Of a DNA stretch of 64,000 bases, positions 28,051-41,429 are shown one piece after another; positions within the stretch are counted from its first letter, which is position 1; each line of letters starts with the position of its first letter. This DNA comes from Odiellus spinosus (lineage: Eukaryota; Arthropoda; Arachnida; Opiliones; Phalangiidae). Both the position numbers and the translations under genes were made by a program. The stretch lies in assembly GCA_963920705.1 (NCBI GenBank), contig OY987238.1, positions 186,001-250,000 of the forward strand, in the 5' to 3' direction. The notes under the pieces were generated by a model. The model made no database searches. It had not been told where the DNA came from and saw only the letters and a program-made list of their open reading frames with translations.

Positions 28051-28138
28051 TACAAATTTTAAATAAATAGAGACGGATACTTCGTCACTATTTATTTAAA
28101 ATTTGTAGTAAATTTCCGTGGACACAATGGTTTTTAAA
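28051..28138. repeat. Hairpin insert copy 4 (one arm mismatch)
   Basis: Same 88-bp insert, 7,130 bp after copy 3. Arms are 28051-28075 and 28083-28107, the tail is 28108-28138, and the satellite resumes at 28139. The right arm reads CGTCACTA instead of CGTCTCTA (A at 28087), which gives a single stem mismatch different from that in copy 3. CCAGGTATAG downstream at about 28219 is at the same 7,130-bp offset from the copy-3 neighbourhood, so insert and flanks were copied together. No fifth insert was seen in 28.2-64 kb. Confidence 0.9.
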
Positions 28139-28380
28139 ATTCACGATTCCCAAGTATAGATTCACAAATTTCCCAAGTATAGATTCACAAATTTCCGAAG
28201 TTTAGATTCACAAATTTTCCAGGTATAGATTCACAAATTTCCCAAGTATAGATTCACAAATTTCCGAAGTAGAGATTCACAAATTTTCCAAGTATAGATT
28301 CACAAATTTTCCAAGTATAGATTCACAAATTTTCCAAGTATAGATTCACAAATTTCCCAAGTATAGATTCAAAAATTTTC

Positions 28381-29045
28381 CAAGTATATATTCACAAATT
28401 ATCCAAGTATAGATTCACAAATTATCCAAGTATAGATTCACAAATTTGCCAAGTATAGATTCACAAATTTTTCAAGTTTAGATTCACAAATTTCCCAAGT
28501 ATAGATTCATAAATTTCCCAAGTATAGATTCACAAATTTTCCAAGTATAGATTCACAAATTTTCCAAGTATAGATTCACAAATTTTCCAAGTATAGATTC
28601 ACAAATTTCCCAATATAGATCCACCAATTTCCCAAGTATAGATTCACCAATTTCCAAGTATAGATTGACATATTTCCCAAGTATAGATTCAGAAATTTTC
28701 CAAGTATAGATCCACCAATTTCCCAAGTATAGATTCACAAATTTTCCAAGTATAGATTCACAAATTTCCCAAGTATAGATTCACAAATTTCAAAAGTATA
28801 GATCCACCAATTTCCCAAGTATAGATCCACCAATTTCCCAAGTATAGATTCACAAATTTTCCAAGTATAGATTCACAAATTTTCCAAGTATAGATTCACA
28901 AATTTCCCAAATATAGATTCACAAATTTTCCAAGTATAGATTCACAAATTTCCCAAGTATAGATTCACAAATTTTCCAAGTATAGATTCACAAATTTTCC
29001 AAGTATAGATTCACAAATTTTCCAAGTATAAATTCACAAATTTCC
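28381..29045. repeat. 665-bp tandem unit, copy A
   Basis: Starts at CAAGTATATATTC (28381), repeated at 29046, just downstream of hairpin copy 4. A minus-strand open stretch at 28553-28738 has the same translation as one at 29218-29403, which confirms the 665-bp offset. It contains the marker TTTCAAAAG (CAAAAG at 28791). Confidence 0.85.
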
Positions 29046-29756
29046 CAAGTATATATTCACAAATTATCCAAGTATAGATTCACAAATTATCCAAGTATAG
29101 ATTCACAAATTTGCCAAGTATAGATTCACAAATTTTTCAAGTTTAGATTCACAAATTTCCCAAGTATAGATTCATAAATTTCCCAAGTATAGATTCACAA
29201 ATTTTCCAAGTATAGATTCACAAATTTTCCAAGTATAGATTCACAAATTTTCCAAGTATAGATTCACAAATTTCCCAATATAGATCCACCAATTTCCCAA
29301 GTATAGATTCACCAATTTCCAAGTATAGATTCACATATTTCCCAAGTATAGATTCAGAAATTTTCCAAGTATAGATCCACCAATTTCCCAAGTATAGATT
29401 CACAAATTTTCCAAGTATAGATTCACAAATTTCCCAAGTAGAGATTCACAAATTTCCCAAGTATAGATTCACAAATTTCCCAAGTATAGATTCACAAATT
29501 TCAAAAGTATAGATCCACCAATTTCCCAAGTATAGATCCACCAATTTCCCAAGTATAGATTCACAAATTTTCCAAGTATAGATTCACAAATTTTCCAAGT
29601 ATAGATTCACAAATTTCCCAAATATAGATTCACAAATTTTCCAAGTATAGATTCACAAATTTCCCAAGTATAGATTCACAAATTTTCCAAGTATAGATTC
29701 ACAAATTTTCCAAGTATAGATTCACAAATTTTCCAAGTATAAATTCACAAATTTCC
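29046..29756. repeat. 665-bp tandem unit, copy B (46 bp longer)
   Basis: Second copy. After the first part the offset grows to 711 bp (CAAAAGTAT at 28791 and 29502; the TATAAATTCAC variant at about 29030 and 29741). This copy has gained exactly two 23-bp monomers, next to an AAGTAGAG variant. Confidence 0.83.
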
Positions 29757-32700
29757 CAAGTATAGATTCACAAATTTCCCAATATAGATCCACCAATTTC
29801 CCAAGTATAGATTCACAAATTTTCCAAGTATAGATTCACAAATTTTCCAAGTATAGATTCACAAATTTCCCAAATATAGATTCACAAATTTTCCAAGTAT
29901 AGATTCACAAATTTTCCAAGTATAGATTCACAAATTTCCCAAGTATACATCCACCAATTTCCCAAGTATATCCACCAATTTCCCAAGTATAGATTCACAT
30001 ATTTCCCAAGTATAGATTTACAAATTTCCCAAGTATAGATTCACAAATTTTCCAAGTATAGATTCACAAATTTCCCAAGTATAGATTCACAAACTTTCCA
30101 AGTATAGATTCACAAATTTTCCAAGTATAGATTCACAAATTTTCCAAGTATAGATTCACAAATTTCCCAAGTATACATCCACCAATTTCCCAAGTATATC
30201 CACCAATTTCCCAAGTATAGATTCACATATTTCCCAAGTATAGATTTACAAATTTCCCAAGTATAGATTCACAAATTTCCGAAGTATAGATTAACAAATT
30301 TTCCAAGTATAGATTCACAAATTTTCCAAGTATAGATTCACAAATTTCCCAAGCATAGATTCACAAATTTTCCAAGTTTAGATTCACAAATTTCCCAAGT
30401 AGAGATTCACAAATTTCCCAAGTATAGATTCACAAATTTCCCAAGTATAGATTCACAAATTTCCCAAGTAAAGATCCACCAATTTCCCAAGTATAGATCC
30501 ACCAATTTCCCAATATAGATCCAACAATTTCCCAAGTATAGATTCACCAATTTCCAAGTATAGATTCACATATTTCCCAAGTATAGATTCACAAATTTCC
30601 CAAGTATAGATTCACAAATTTCCGAAGTATAGATTCAGAAATTTTCCAAGTATAGATTCACAAATTTTCCAAGTATAGATTCACAAATGTCCCAAGCATA
30701 GATTCACAAATTTTCCAAGTATAGATTCACAAATTTCCCAAGTAGAGATTCACAAATTTCCCAAGTATAGATTCACAAATTTTCCAAGTATAGATTCACA
30801 AATTTCCCAAGTATACATCCACCAATTTCCGAAGTATGGATTCACAAATTTTCCAAGTATAGATTCACAAATTTTCCAAGTATAGATTCACAAATTTTCC
30901 AAGTATAGATTCACAAATTTCCCAAGCATAGATTCACAAATTTTTCAAGTATAGATTCACAAATTTCCCAAGTAGAGATTCACAAATTTCCCAAGTATAG
31001 ATTCACAAATTTCCCAAGTATAGATTCACAAATTTCCCAAGTATAGATCCACCAATTTCCCAAGTATAGATCCACCAATTTCCCAATAAAGATCCACCAA
31101 TTTCCCAAGTATAGATTCACAAATTTCCCAAGTATAGATTCACAAATTTCCGAAGTATAGATTCAGAAATTTTCCAAGTATAGATTCACAAATTTTCCAA
31201 GTATTGATTCACAAATGTCCCAAGCATAGATTCACAAATTTTCCAAGTATAGATTCACAAATTTCCCAAGTAGAGATTCACAAATTTCCCAAGTATAGAT
31301 TCACAAATTTCCCAAGTATAGATTCACAAATTTCCCAAGTATAGATACACCAATTTCCCAAGTATAGATCCACCAATTTCCCAAGTATAGATTCACAAAT
31401 TTTCCAAGTATAGATTCACAAATTTTCCAAGTATAGATTCACAAATTTTCCAAGTATAGATTCACAAATTTCCCAAGTATACATCCACCAATTTCCCAAG
31501 TATATCCACCAATTTCCCAAGTATAGATTCACATATTTCCCAAGTATAGATTTACAAATTTCCCAAGTATAGATTCACAAATTTCCGAAGTATAGATTAA
31601 CAAATTTTCCAAGTATAGATTCACAAATTTTCCAAGTATAGATTCACAAATTTCCCAAGTAGAGATTCACAAATTTCCCAAGTATAGATTCACCAATTTC
31701 CCAATATAGATCCACCAATTTCCCAAGTATAGATTCACCAATTTCCAAGTATAGATTCACATATTTCCCAAGTATAGATTCACAAATTTCCCAAGTATAG
31801 ATTCACAAATTTCCGAAGTATAGATTCAGAAATTTTCCAAGTATAGATTCAGAAATTTTCCAAGTATAGATTCACAAATTTTCCAAGTATAGATTCACAA
31901 ATGTCCCAAGCATAGATTCACAAATTTTCCAAGTATAGATTCACAAATTTCCCAAGTAGAGATTCACAAATTTCCCAAGTATAGATTCACAAATTTTCCA
32001 AGTATAGATCCACCAATTTTCCAAGTATAGATTCACAAATTTTCCAAATATAGATTCACAAATTTTCCAAGTATAGATTCACAAATTTCCGAAGCATAGA
32101 TTCACAAATTTTTGAAGTATAGATGCACAAATTTCCCAAGTAGAGATTCACAAATTTCCCAAGTATAGATTCACAAATTTCCCAAGTATAGATTCACAAA
32201 TTTCCCAAGTATAGATCCACCAATTTCCCAATATAGATCCACCAATTTCCCAAGTATAGATTCACAAATTTCCCAAGTATAGATTCACAAATTTCCGAAG
32301 TATAGATTCAGAAATTTTCCAAGTATAGATTCACAAATTTTCCAAGTATAGATTCACAAATGTCCCAAGCATAGATTCACAAATTTTCCAAGTATAGATT
32401 CACAAATTTCCCAAGTAGAGATTCACAAATTTCCCAAGTATAGATTCACAAATTTCCCAAGTATAGATTCACAAATTTCCCAAGTATAGATACACCAATT
32501 TCCCAAGTATAGATCCACCAATTTCCCAAGTATAGATTCACAAATTTTCCAAGTATAGATTCACAAATTTTCCAAGTATAGATTCACAAATTTTCCAAGT
32601 ATAGATTCACAAATTTCCCAAGTATACATCCACCAATTTCCCAAGTATAGATTCACATATTTCCCAAGTATAGATTCACATATTTCCCAAGTATAGATTT

Positions 32701-32900
32701 ACAAATTTCCCAAGTATAGATTCACAAATTTCCGAAGTATAGATTAACAAATTTTCCAAGTATAGATTCACAAATTTCCCAAGTAGAGATTCACAAATTT
32801 CCCAAGTATAGATTCACAAATTTCCCTAGTATAGATTCACAAATTTCCCAAGTAAAGATCCACCAATTTCCCAAGTATAGATTCACCAATTTCCCAATAT
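29757..32900. repeat. Satellite segment with TATACATCC blocks
   Basis: Only satellite is present. The block order resembles 13-16 kb and 16-17.5 kb (TATACATCC followed by a 21-bp TATATCCACC monomer, ACATATTTCCC, GATTTAC, TTCCGAAG, GATTAAC). I read it as a related but more diverged higher-order copy. No insert or gene was found. Confidence 0.75.
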
Positions 32901-34100
32901 AGATCCACCAATTTCCCAAGTATAGATTCACCAATTTCCATGTATAGATTCACATATTTCCCAAGTATAGATTCACAAATTTCCCAAGTATAGATTCACA
33001 AATTTCCGAAGTATAGATTCACAAATTTTCCAAGTATAGATTCACAAATTTCCCAAGTATAGATTCACAAATTTTCCAAGTATAGATTCACAAATTTTCC
33101 AAGTATAGATTCACAAATTTCCCAAGTAGAGATTCACAAATTTCCCAAGTATAGATTCACAAATTTTCCAAGTATAGATCCACCAATTTTCCAAGTATAG
33201 ATTCACAAATTTTCCAAGTATAGATTCACAAATTTTCCAAGTATAGATTCACAAATTTTCCAAGTATAGATTCACAAATTTCCCAAGCATAGATTCACAA
33301 ATTTCCCAAGTATAGATCCACCAATTTCCCAATATAGATCCACCAATTTCCCAAGTATAGATCCACCAATTTCCCAAGTATAGATTCACCAATTTCCATG
33401 TATAGATTCACAAATTTTCCAAGTATAGATTCACAAATTTCCCAAGTAGAGATTCACAAATTTCCCAAGTATAGATTCACAAATTTTCCAAGTATAGATC
33501 CACCAATTTTCCAAGTATAGATTCACAAATTTTCCAAGTATAGATTCACAAATTTTCCAAGTATAGATTCACAAATTTTCCAAGTATAGATTCACAAATT
33601 TCCCAAGCATAGATTCACAAATTTCCCAAGTATAGATCCACCAATTTCCCAATATAGATTCACCAATTTCCCAATATAGATCCACCAATTTCCCAAGTAT
33701 AGATTCACCAATTTCCATGTATAGATTCACATATTTCCCAAGTATAGATTCACAAATTTCCCAAGTATAGATTCACAAATTTCCGAAGTATAGATTCACA
33801 AATTTTCCAAGTATAGATTCACAAATTTCCCAAGTATAGATTCACAAATTTTCCAAGTATAGATTCACAAATTTTCCAAGTATAGATTCACAAATTTCCC
33901 AAGTAGAGATTCACAAATTTCCCAAGTATAGATTCACAAATTTTCCAAGTATAGATCCACCAATTTTCCAAGTATAGATTCACAAATTTTCCAAGTATAG
34001 ATTCACAAATTTTCCAAGTATAGATTCACAAATTTCCCAAGCATAGATTCACAAATTTCCCAAGTATAGATCCACCAATTTCCCAATATAGATCCACCAA
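32900..34100. repeat. Local triplication with 320-, 457- and 777-bp offsets
   Basis: The rare CCATGTATAG monomer occurs at 32938, 33396 and 33715. The CCCAAGTAGA monomer is at 33121, 33441 and 33898, and TCCCAAGCAT at 33281, 33601 and 34035. The 320-bp and 777-bp offsets are each seen with more than one marker, and one 777 offset is reduced by one monomer to 754. This indicates two successive local duplications. Confidence 0.8.
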
Positions 34101-36900
34101 TTTCCCAAGTATAGATTCACAAATTTTCCAAGTATAGATTCACAAATTTTCCAAGTATAGATTCACAAATTTCCCAAGCATAGATTCACAAATTTTTGAA
34201 GTATAGATGCACAAATTTCCCAAGTAGAGATTCACAAATTTCCCAAGTATAGATTCACAAATTTCCCAAGTATAGATTCACAAATTTCCCAAGTAAAGAT
34301 CCACCAATTTCCCAAGTATAGATCCACCAATTTCAAAATATAGATCCACCAATTTCCCAAGTATAGATTCACAAATTTCCAAGTATAGATTCACATATTT
34401 CCCAAGTATAGATTCACAAATTTCCCAAGTATAGATTCACAAATTTCCGAAGTATAGATTCAGAAATTTTCCAAGTATAGATTCACAAATTTCCCAAGTA
34501 GAGATTCACAAATTTCCCAAGTATAGATTCACAAATTTCCCAAGTATAGATTCACAAATTTCCCAAGTATAGATCCACCAATTTCCCAAGTATAGATCCA
34601 CCAATTTCCCAAGTATAGATTCACAAATTTTCCAAGTATAGATTCACAAATTTTTCAAGTATAGATTCACAAATTTCCCAAATATAGATTCACAAATTTT
34701 CCAAGTATAGATTCACAAATTTTCCAAGTATAGATTCACAAATTTCCCAAGTATAGATACACCAATTTCCCAAGTATAGATCCACCAATTTCCCAAGTAT
34801 AGATTCACAAATTTTCCAAGTATAGATTCACAAATTTTCCAAGTATAGATTCACAAATTTTCCAAGTATAGATTCACAAATTTCCCAAGTATACATCCAC
34901 CAATTTCCCAAGTATATCCACCAATTTCCCAAGTATAGATTCACATATTTCCCAAGTATAGATTTACAAATTTCCCAAGTATAGATTCACAAATTTCCGA
35001 AGTATAGATTAAAAAATTTTCCAAGTATAGATTCACAAATTTTCCAAGTATAGATTCACAAATTTCCCAAGTAGAGATTCACAAATTTCCCAAGTATAGA
35101 TTCACAAATTTCCCAAGTATAGATTCACAAATTTCCCAAGTAAAGATCCACCAATTTCCCAAGTATAGATTCACCAATTTCCCAATATAGATCCACCAAT
35201 TTCCCAAGTATAGATTCACCAATTTCCAAGTATAGATTCACAAATTTCCCAAGTATAGATTCACAAATTTCCCAAGTATAGATTCACAAATTTCCGAAGT
35301 ATAGATTCAGAAATTTTCCAAGTATAGATTCACAAATTTTCCAAGTAAAGATTCACAAATGTCCTAAGCATAGATTCACAAATTTTCCAAGTATAGATTC
35401 CCAAATTTCCCAAGTAGAGATTCACAAATTTCCCAATCATAGATTCACAAATTTCCCAAGTATAGATTCACAAATTTCCCAAGTATAGATCCACCAATTT
35501 CCCAAGTATAGATCCACCAATTTCCAAGTATAGATTCACATATTTCCCAAGTATAGATTCACAAATTTCCCAAGTATAGATTCACAAATTTCCGAAGTAT
35601 AGATTCAGAAATTTTCCAAGTATAGATTCACAAATTTTCCAAGTATAGATTCACAAATGTCCCAAGCATAGATTCACAAATTTTCCAAGTATAGATTCAC
35701 AAATTTCCCAAGTAGAGATTCACAAATTTCCCAAGTATAGATTCACAAATTTTCCAAGTATAGATCCACCAATTTTCCAAGTATAGATTCACAAATTTTC
35801 CAAGTATAGATTCACAAATTTTCCAAGTATAGATTCACAAATTTTCCAAGTATAGATTCACAAATTTCCCAAGCATAGATTCACAAATTTTTGAAGTATA
35901 GATGCACAAATTTCCCAAGTATAGATTCACAAATTTCCCAAGTATAGATTCAAAAATGTCCCAAGCATAGATTCACAAATTTTCCTAGTATAGATTCACA
36001 AATTTCCCAAGTAGAGATTCACAAATTTCCCAAGTATAGATTCACAAATTTCCCAAGTATAGATTCACAAATTTCCCAAGTATAGATCCACCAATTTCCC
36101 AAGTATAGATCCACCAATTTCCCAAGTATAGATTCACATATTTTCCAAGTATAGATTCACAAATTTTCCAAGTATAGATTCACAAATTTTCCAAGTATAG
36201 ATTCACAAATTTTCCAAGTATAGATTCACAAATTTCCCAAGCATAGATTCACAAATTTTCCAAGTATAGATTCACAAATTTCCCAAGTAGAGATTCACAA
36301 ATTTCCCAAGCATAGATTCACAAATTTCCCAAGTATAGATTCACAAATTTCCCAAGTATAGATCCTCCAATTTCCCAAGTATAGATCCACCAATTTCCCA
36401 ATATAGATCCACCAATTTCCCAAGTATTGATTCACCAATTTCCAAGTATAGATTCACAAATTTCCCAAGTATAGATTCACAAATTTCCCAAGTATAGATT
36501 CACAAATTTCCGAAGTATAGATTCAGAAATTTTCCAAGTATAGATTCACAAATTTTCCAAGTAAAGATTCACAAATGTCCTAAGCATAGATTGACAAATT
36601 TTCCAAGTATAGATTCCCAAATTTCCCAAGTAGAGATTCACAAATTTCCCAAGTATAGATTCAAAATTTCCGAAGTATAGATTCACAAATTTTCCAAGTA
36701 TAGATTCACAAATTTTCCAAGTATAGATTCACAAATTTCCCAAGCATAGATTCACAAATTTTCCAAGTATAGATTCACAAATTTCCCAAGTAGAGATTCA
36801 CAAATTTCCCAAGTATAGATCCACAAATTTCCCAAGTATAGATTCACAAATTTCCCAAGTATAGATCCACCAATTTCCCAAGTATAGATCCACCAATTTC
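34100..36900. repeat. Satellite segment, no insert
   Basis: Only 23-bp satellite is present. Markers such as GTCCTAAGCA on a GTAAAGATT background (about 35345 and 36563) and TTTTTGAAG/GATGCAC (about 34195 and 35888) link it to 41-42 kb and 47.9 kb. No gene or foreign sequence was seen. Confidence 0.8.
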
Positions 36901-38650
36901 CCAAGTATAGATTCACAAATTTTCCAAGTATAGATTCACAAATTTTCCAAGTATAGATTCACAAATTTCCCAAATATAGATTCACAGATTTCCGAAGTAT
37001 AGATTCACAAATTTCCCAAGTATAGATCCACAAATTTCCCAAGTAGAGATCCACAAATTTCCCAAGTATAGATTGACAAATTTCCCAAGTATAGATTCAC
37101 AAATTTTCCAAGTATAGATTGACAAATTTCCAGAGTATAGATTCACAAATTTTCCAAGTATAGATTCACAAATTTCCCAAGTATAGATTCACAAATGTCC
37201 CAAGCATAGATTCACAAATTTTCCAAGTATAGATTCACAAATTTCCCAAGTAGAGATTCACAAATTTCCCAAGTATAGATTCACAAATTTCCCAAGTATA
37301 GATTCACAAATTTCCCAAGTATAGATTCACAAATTTTCCAAGTATAGATTCACAAATGTCCCAAGCATAGATTCACAAATTTTCCAAGTATAGATTCACA
37401 AATTTCCCAAGTAGAGATTCACAAATTTCCCAAGTATAGATTCACAAATTTCCCAAGTATAGATTCACAAATTTCCCAAGTATAGATACACCAATTTCCC
37501 AAGTATAGATCCACCAATTTCCCAAGTATAGATTCACAAATTTTAAAAGTATAGATTCACAAATTTTCCAAGTAGAGATTCACAAATTTCCCAAGTATAG
37601 ATTCACAAATTTCCCAAGTATAGATTCACAAATTTCCCAAGTATAGATCCACCAATTTCCCAAGTATAGATCCACCAATTTCCCAAGTATAGATTCACAA
37701 ATTTCCAAGTATAGATTCACATATTACCCAAGTATAGATTCACAAATTTCCCAAGTAAAGATTCACAAATTTCCGAAGTATAGATTCAGAAATTTTCCAA
37801 GTATAGATTCACAAATTTCCCAAGTAGAGATTCACAAATTTCCCAAGTATAGATTCACAAATTTCCCAAGTATAGATTCACAAATTTCCCAAGTATAGAT
37901 CCACCAATTTCCCAAGTATAGATCCACCAATTTCCCAAGTATAGATTCACAAATTTTCCAAGTATAGATTCACAAATTTTTCAAGTATAGATTCACAAAT
38001 TTCCCAAATATAGATTCACAAATTTTCCAAGTATAGATTCACAAATTTTCCAAGTATAGATTCACAAATTTCCCAAGTAGAGATACACCAATTTCCCAAG
38101 TATAGATCCACCAATTTCCCAAGTATAGATTCACAAATTTTCCAAGTATAGATTCACAAATTTTCCAAGTATAGATTCACAAATTTTCCAAGTATAGATT
38201 CACAAATTTCCCAAGTATACATCCACCAATTTCCCAAGTATATCCACCAATTTCCAAAGTATAGATTCACATATTTCCCAAGTATAGATTTACAAATTTC
38301 CCAAGTATAGATTCACAAATTTCCGAAGTATAGATTAAAAAATTTTCCAAGTATAGATTCACAAATTTTCTAAGTATAGATTCACAAATTTCCCAAGTAG
38401 AGATTCACAAATTTCCCAAGTATAGATTCACAAATTTCCCAAGTAGAGATTCACAAATTTCCCAAGTATAGATCCACAAATTTCCCAAGTATAGATTCAC
38501 AAATTTCCCAAGTATAGATCCACCAATTTCCCAAGTATAGATCCACCAATTTCCCAAGTATAGATTCACAAATTTTCCAAGTATAGATTCACAAATTTTC
38601 CAAGTATAGATTCACAAATTTCCCAAATATAGATTCACAGATTTCCGAAG
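36900..38650. repeat. 2,320-bp offset block, copy 1
   Basis: TTCACAGATTTCCG at 36981 recurs at 39301 (2,320). The following monomer context near 37141 recurs at 39461 (2,320). GATTAAAAAATTTT at about 38337 recurs at 40656 (2,319). A second copy of TTCACAGATT at 38634 shows further local rearrangement inside the block. The interval is satellite only. Confidence 0.78.
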
Positions 38651-39219
38651 TATAGATTCACAAATTTCCCAAGTATAGATCCACAAATTTCCCAAGTATA
38701 GATTCACAAATTTCCCAAGTATAGATTCACAAATTTCCCAAGTATAGATTCACAAATGTCCCAAGCATAGATTCACAAATTTTCCAAGTATAGATTCACA
38801 AATTTCCCAAGTAGAGATACACAAATTTCCCAAGTATAGATTCACAAATTTCCCAAGTATAGATTCACAAATTTCCCAAGTATAGATTCACAAATTTTCC
38901 AAGTATAGATTCACAAATGTCCCAAGCATAGATTCACAAATTTTCCAAGTATAGATTCACAAATTTCCCAAGTAGAGATTCACAAATTTCCCAAGTATAG
39001 ATTCACAAATTTCCCAAGTATAGATTCACAAATTTCCCAAGTATAGATACACCAATTTCCCAAGTATAGATCCACCAATTTCCCAAGTATAGATTCACAA
39101 ATTTTCCAAGTATAGATTCACAAATTTTCCAAGTAGAGATTCACAAACTTCCCAAGTATAGATTCACAAATTTCCCAAGTATAGATCCACCAATTTCCCA
39201 AGTATAGATCCACCAATTT

Positions 39220-41000
39220 CCCAAGTATAGATTCACAAATTTTCCAAGTATAGATTCACAAATTTTCCAAGTATAGATTCACAAATTTCCCAAATATAGA
39301 TTCACAGATTTCCGAAGTATAGATTCACAAATTTCCCAAGTATAGATCCACAAATTTCCCAAGTATAGATCCACAAATTTCCCAAGTATAGATTGACAAA
39401 TTTCCCAAGTATAGATTCACAAATTTTCCAAGTATAGATTGACAAATTTCCCAAGTATAGATTCACAAATTTTCCAAGTATAGATTCACAAATTTCCCAA
39501 GTATAGATTCACAAATGTCCCAAGCATAGATTCACAAATTTTCCAAGTATAGATTCACAAATTTCCCAAGTAGAGATACACAAATTTCCCAAGTATAGAT
39601 TCACAAATTTCCCAAGTATAGATTCACAAATTTCCCAAGTATAGATTCACAAATTTTCCAAGTATAGATTCACAAATGTCCCAAGCATAGATTCACAAAT
39701 TTTCCAAGTATAGATTCACAAATTTCCCAAGTAGAGATTCACAAATTTCCCAAGTATAGATTCACAAATTTCCCAAGTATAGATTCACAAATTTCCCAAG
39801 TATAGATACACCAATTTCCCAAGTATAGATCCACCAATTTCCCAAGTATAGATTCACAAATTTTCCAAGTATAGATTCACAAATTTTCCAAGTAGAGATT
39901 CACAAACTTCCCAAGTATAGATTCACAAATTTCCCAAGTATAGATCCACCAATTTCCCAAGTATAGATCCACCAATTTCCCAATATAGATCCACCAATTT
40001 CCCAAGTATAGATTCACAAATTTCCAAGTATAGATTCACATATTTCCCAAGTATAGATTCACAAATTTCCCAAGTATAGATTCACAAATTTCCGAAGTAT
40101 AGATTCAGAAATTTTCCAAGTATAGATTCACAAATTTCCCAAGTAGAGATTCACAAATTTCCCAAGTATAGATTCACAAATTTCCCAAGTATAGATTCAC
40201 AAATTTCCCAAGTATAGATCCACCAATTTCCCAAGTATAGATCCACCAATTTCCCAAGTATAGATTCACAAATTTTCCAAGTATAGATTCACAAATTTTT
40301 CAAGTATAGATTCACAAATTTCCCAAATATAGATTCACAAATTTTCCAAGTATAGATTCACAAATTTTCCAAGCATAGATTCACAAATTTCCCAAGTAGA
40401 GATACACCAATTTCCCAAGTATAGATCCACCAATTTCCCAACTATAGATTCACAAATTTTCCAAGTATAGATTCACAAATTTTCCAAGTATAGATTCACA
40501 AATTTTCCAAGTATAGATTCACAAATTTCCCAAGTATACATCCACCAATTTCCCAAGTATATCCACCAATTTCCCAAGTATAGATTCACATATTTCCCAA
40601 GTATAGATTTACAAATTTCCCAAGTATAGATTCACAAATTTCCGAAGTATAGATTAAAAAATTTTCCAAGTATAGATTCACAAATTTTCTAAGTATAGAT
40701 TCACAAATTTCCCAAGTAGAGATTCACAAATTTCCCAAGTATAGATTCACAAATTTCCCAAGTATAGATTCACAAATTTCCCAAGTAAAGATCCACCAAT
40801 TTCCCAAGTATAGATTCACCAATTTCCCAATATAGATCCACCAATTTCCCAAGTAAAGATTCACCAATTTCCAAGTATAGATTCACATATTTCCCAAGTA
40901 TAGATTCACAAATTTGCCAAGTATAGATTCACAAATTTCCCAAGTATAGATTCACCAATTTCCCAATATAGATCCACCAATTTCCCAAGTAAAGATTCAC
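39220..41000. repeat. 2,320-bp offset block, copy 2
   Basis: Downstream copy of the 36.9-38.65 kb block. It contains the GATCCACAAAT then GATTGACAAAT pair after TTCACAGATT, as at 36981. The same pair also recurs at 42418 and 48605, so this variant cluster has been spread at several scales. Confidence 0.75.
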
Positions 41001-41429
41001 CAATTTCCAAGTATAGATTCACAAATTTTCCAAGTATAGATTCACAAATTTCCCAAGCATAGATTCACAAATTTTTGAAGTATAGATGCACAAATTTCCC
41101 AAGTATAGATTCACAAATTTCCCAAGTATAGATTCAAAAATGTCCCAAACATAGATTCACAAATTTTCCTAGTATAGATTCACAAATTTCCCAAGTAGAG
41201 ATTCACAAATTTCCCAAGTATAGATTCACAAATTTCCCAAGTATAGATTCACAAATTTCCCAAGTATAGATCCACCAATTTCCCAAGTATAGATCCACCA
41301 ATTTCCCAAGTATAGATTCACATATTTTCCAAGTATAGATTCACAAGTTTTCCAAGTATAGATTCACAAATTTTCCAAGTATAGATTCACAAATTTCCCA
41401 AGCATAGATTCACAAATTTTCCAAGTATA

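Noticed and set aside
12199..28138. A complete transposable element around the hairpins.
   Set aside because: Only 88 bp of foreign sequence is present, with no transposase, reverse transcriptase or poly-A tail. The TA flanks are suggestive but cannot be distinguished from the monomer's own GTATA.
28553..29403. Two minus-strand open frames of 61 codons with identical translations at 28553-28738 and 29218-29403.
   Set aside because: They are a by-product of the 665-bp tandem duplication of satellite, with GTG first codons and no coding evidence.
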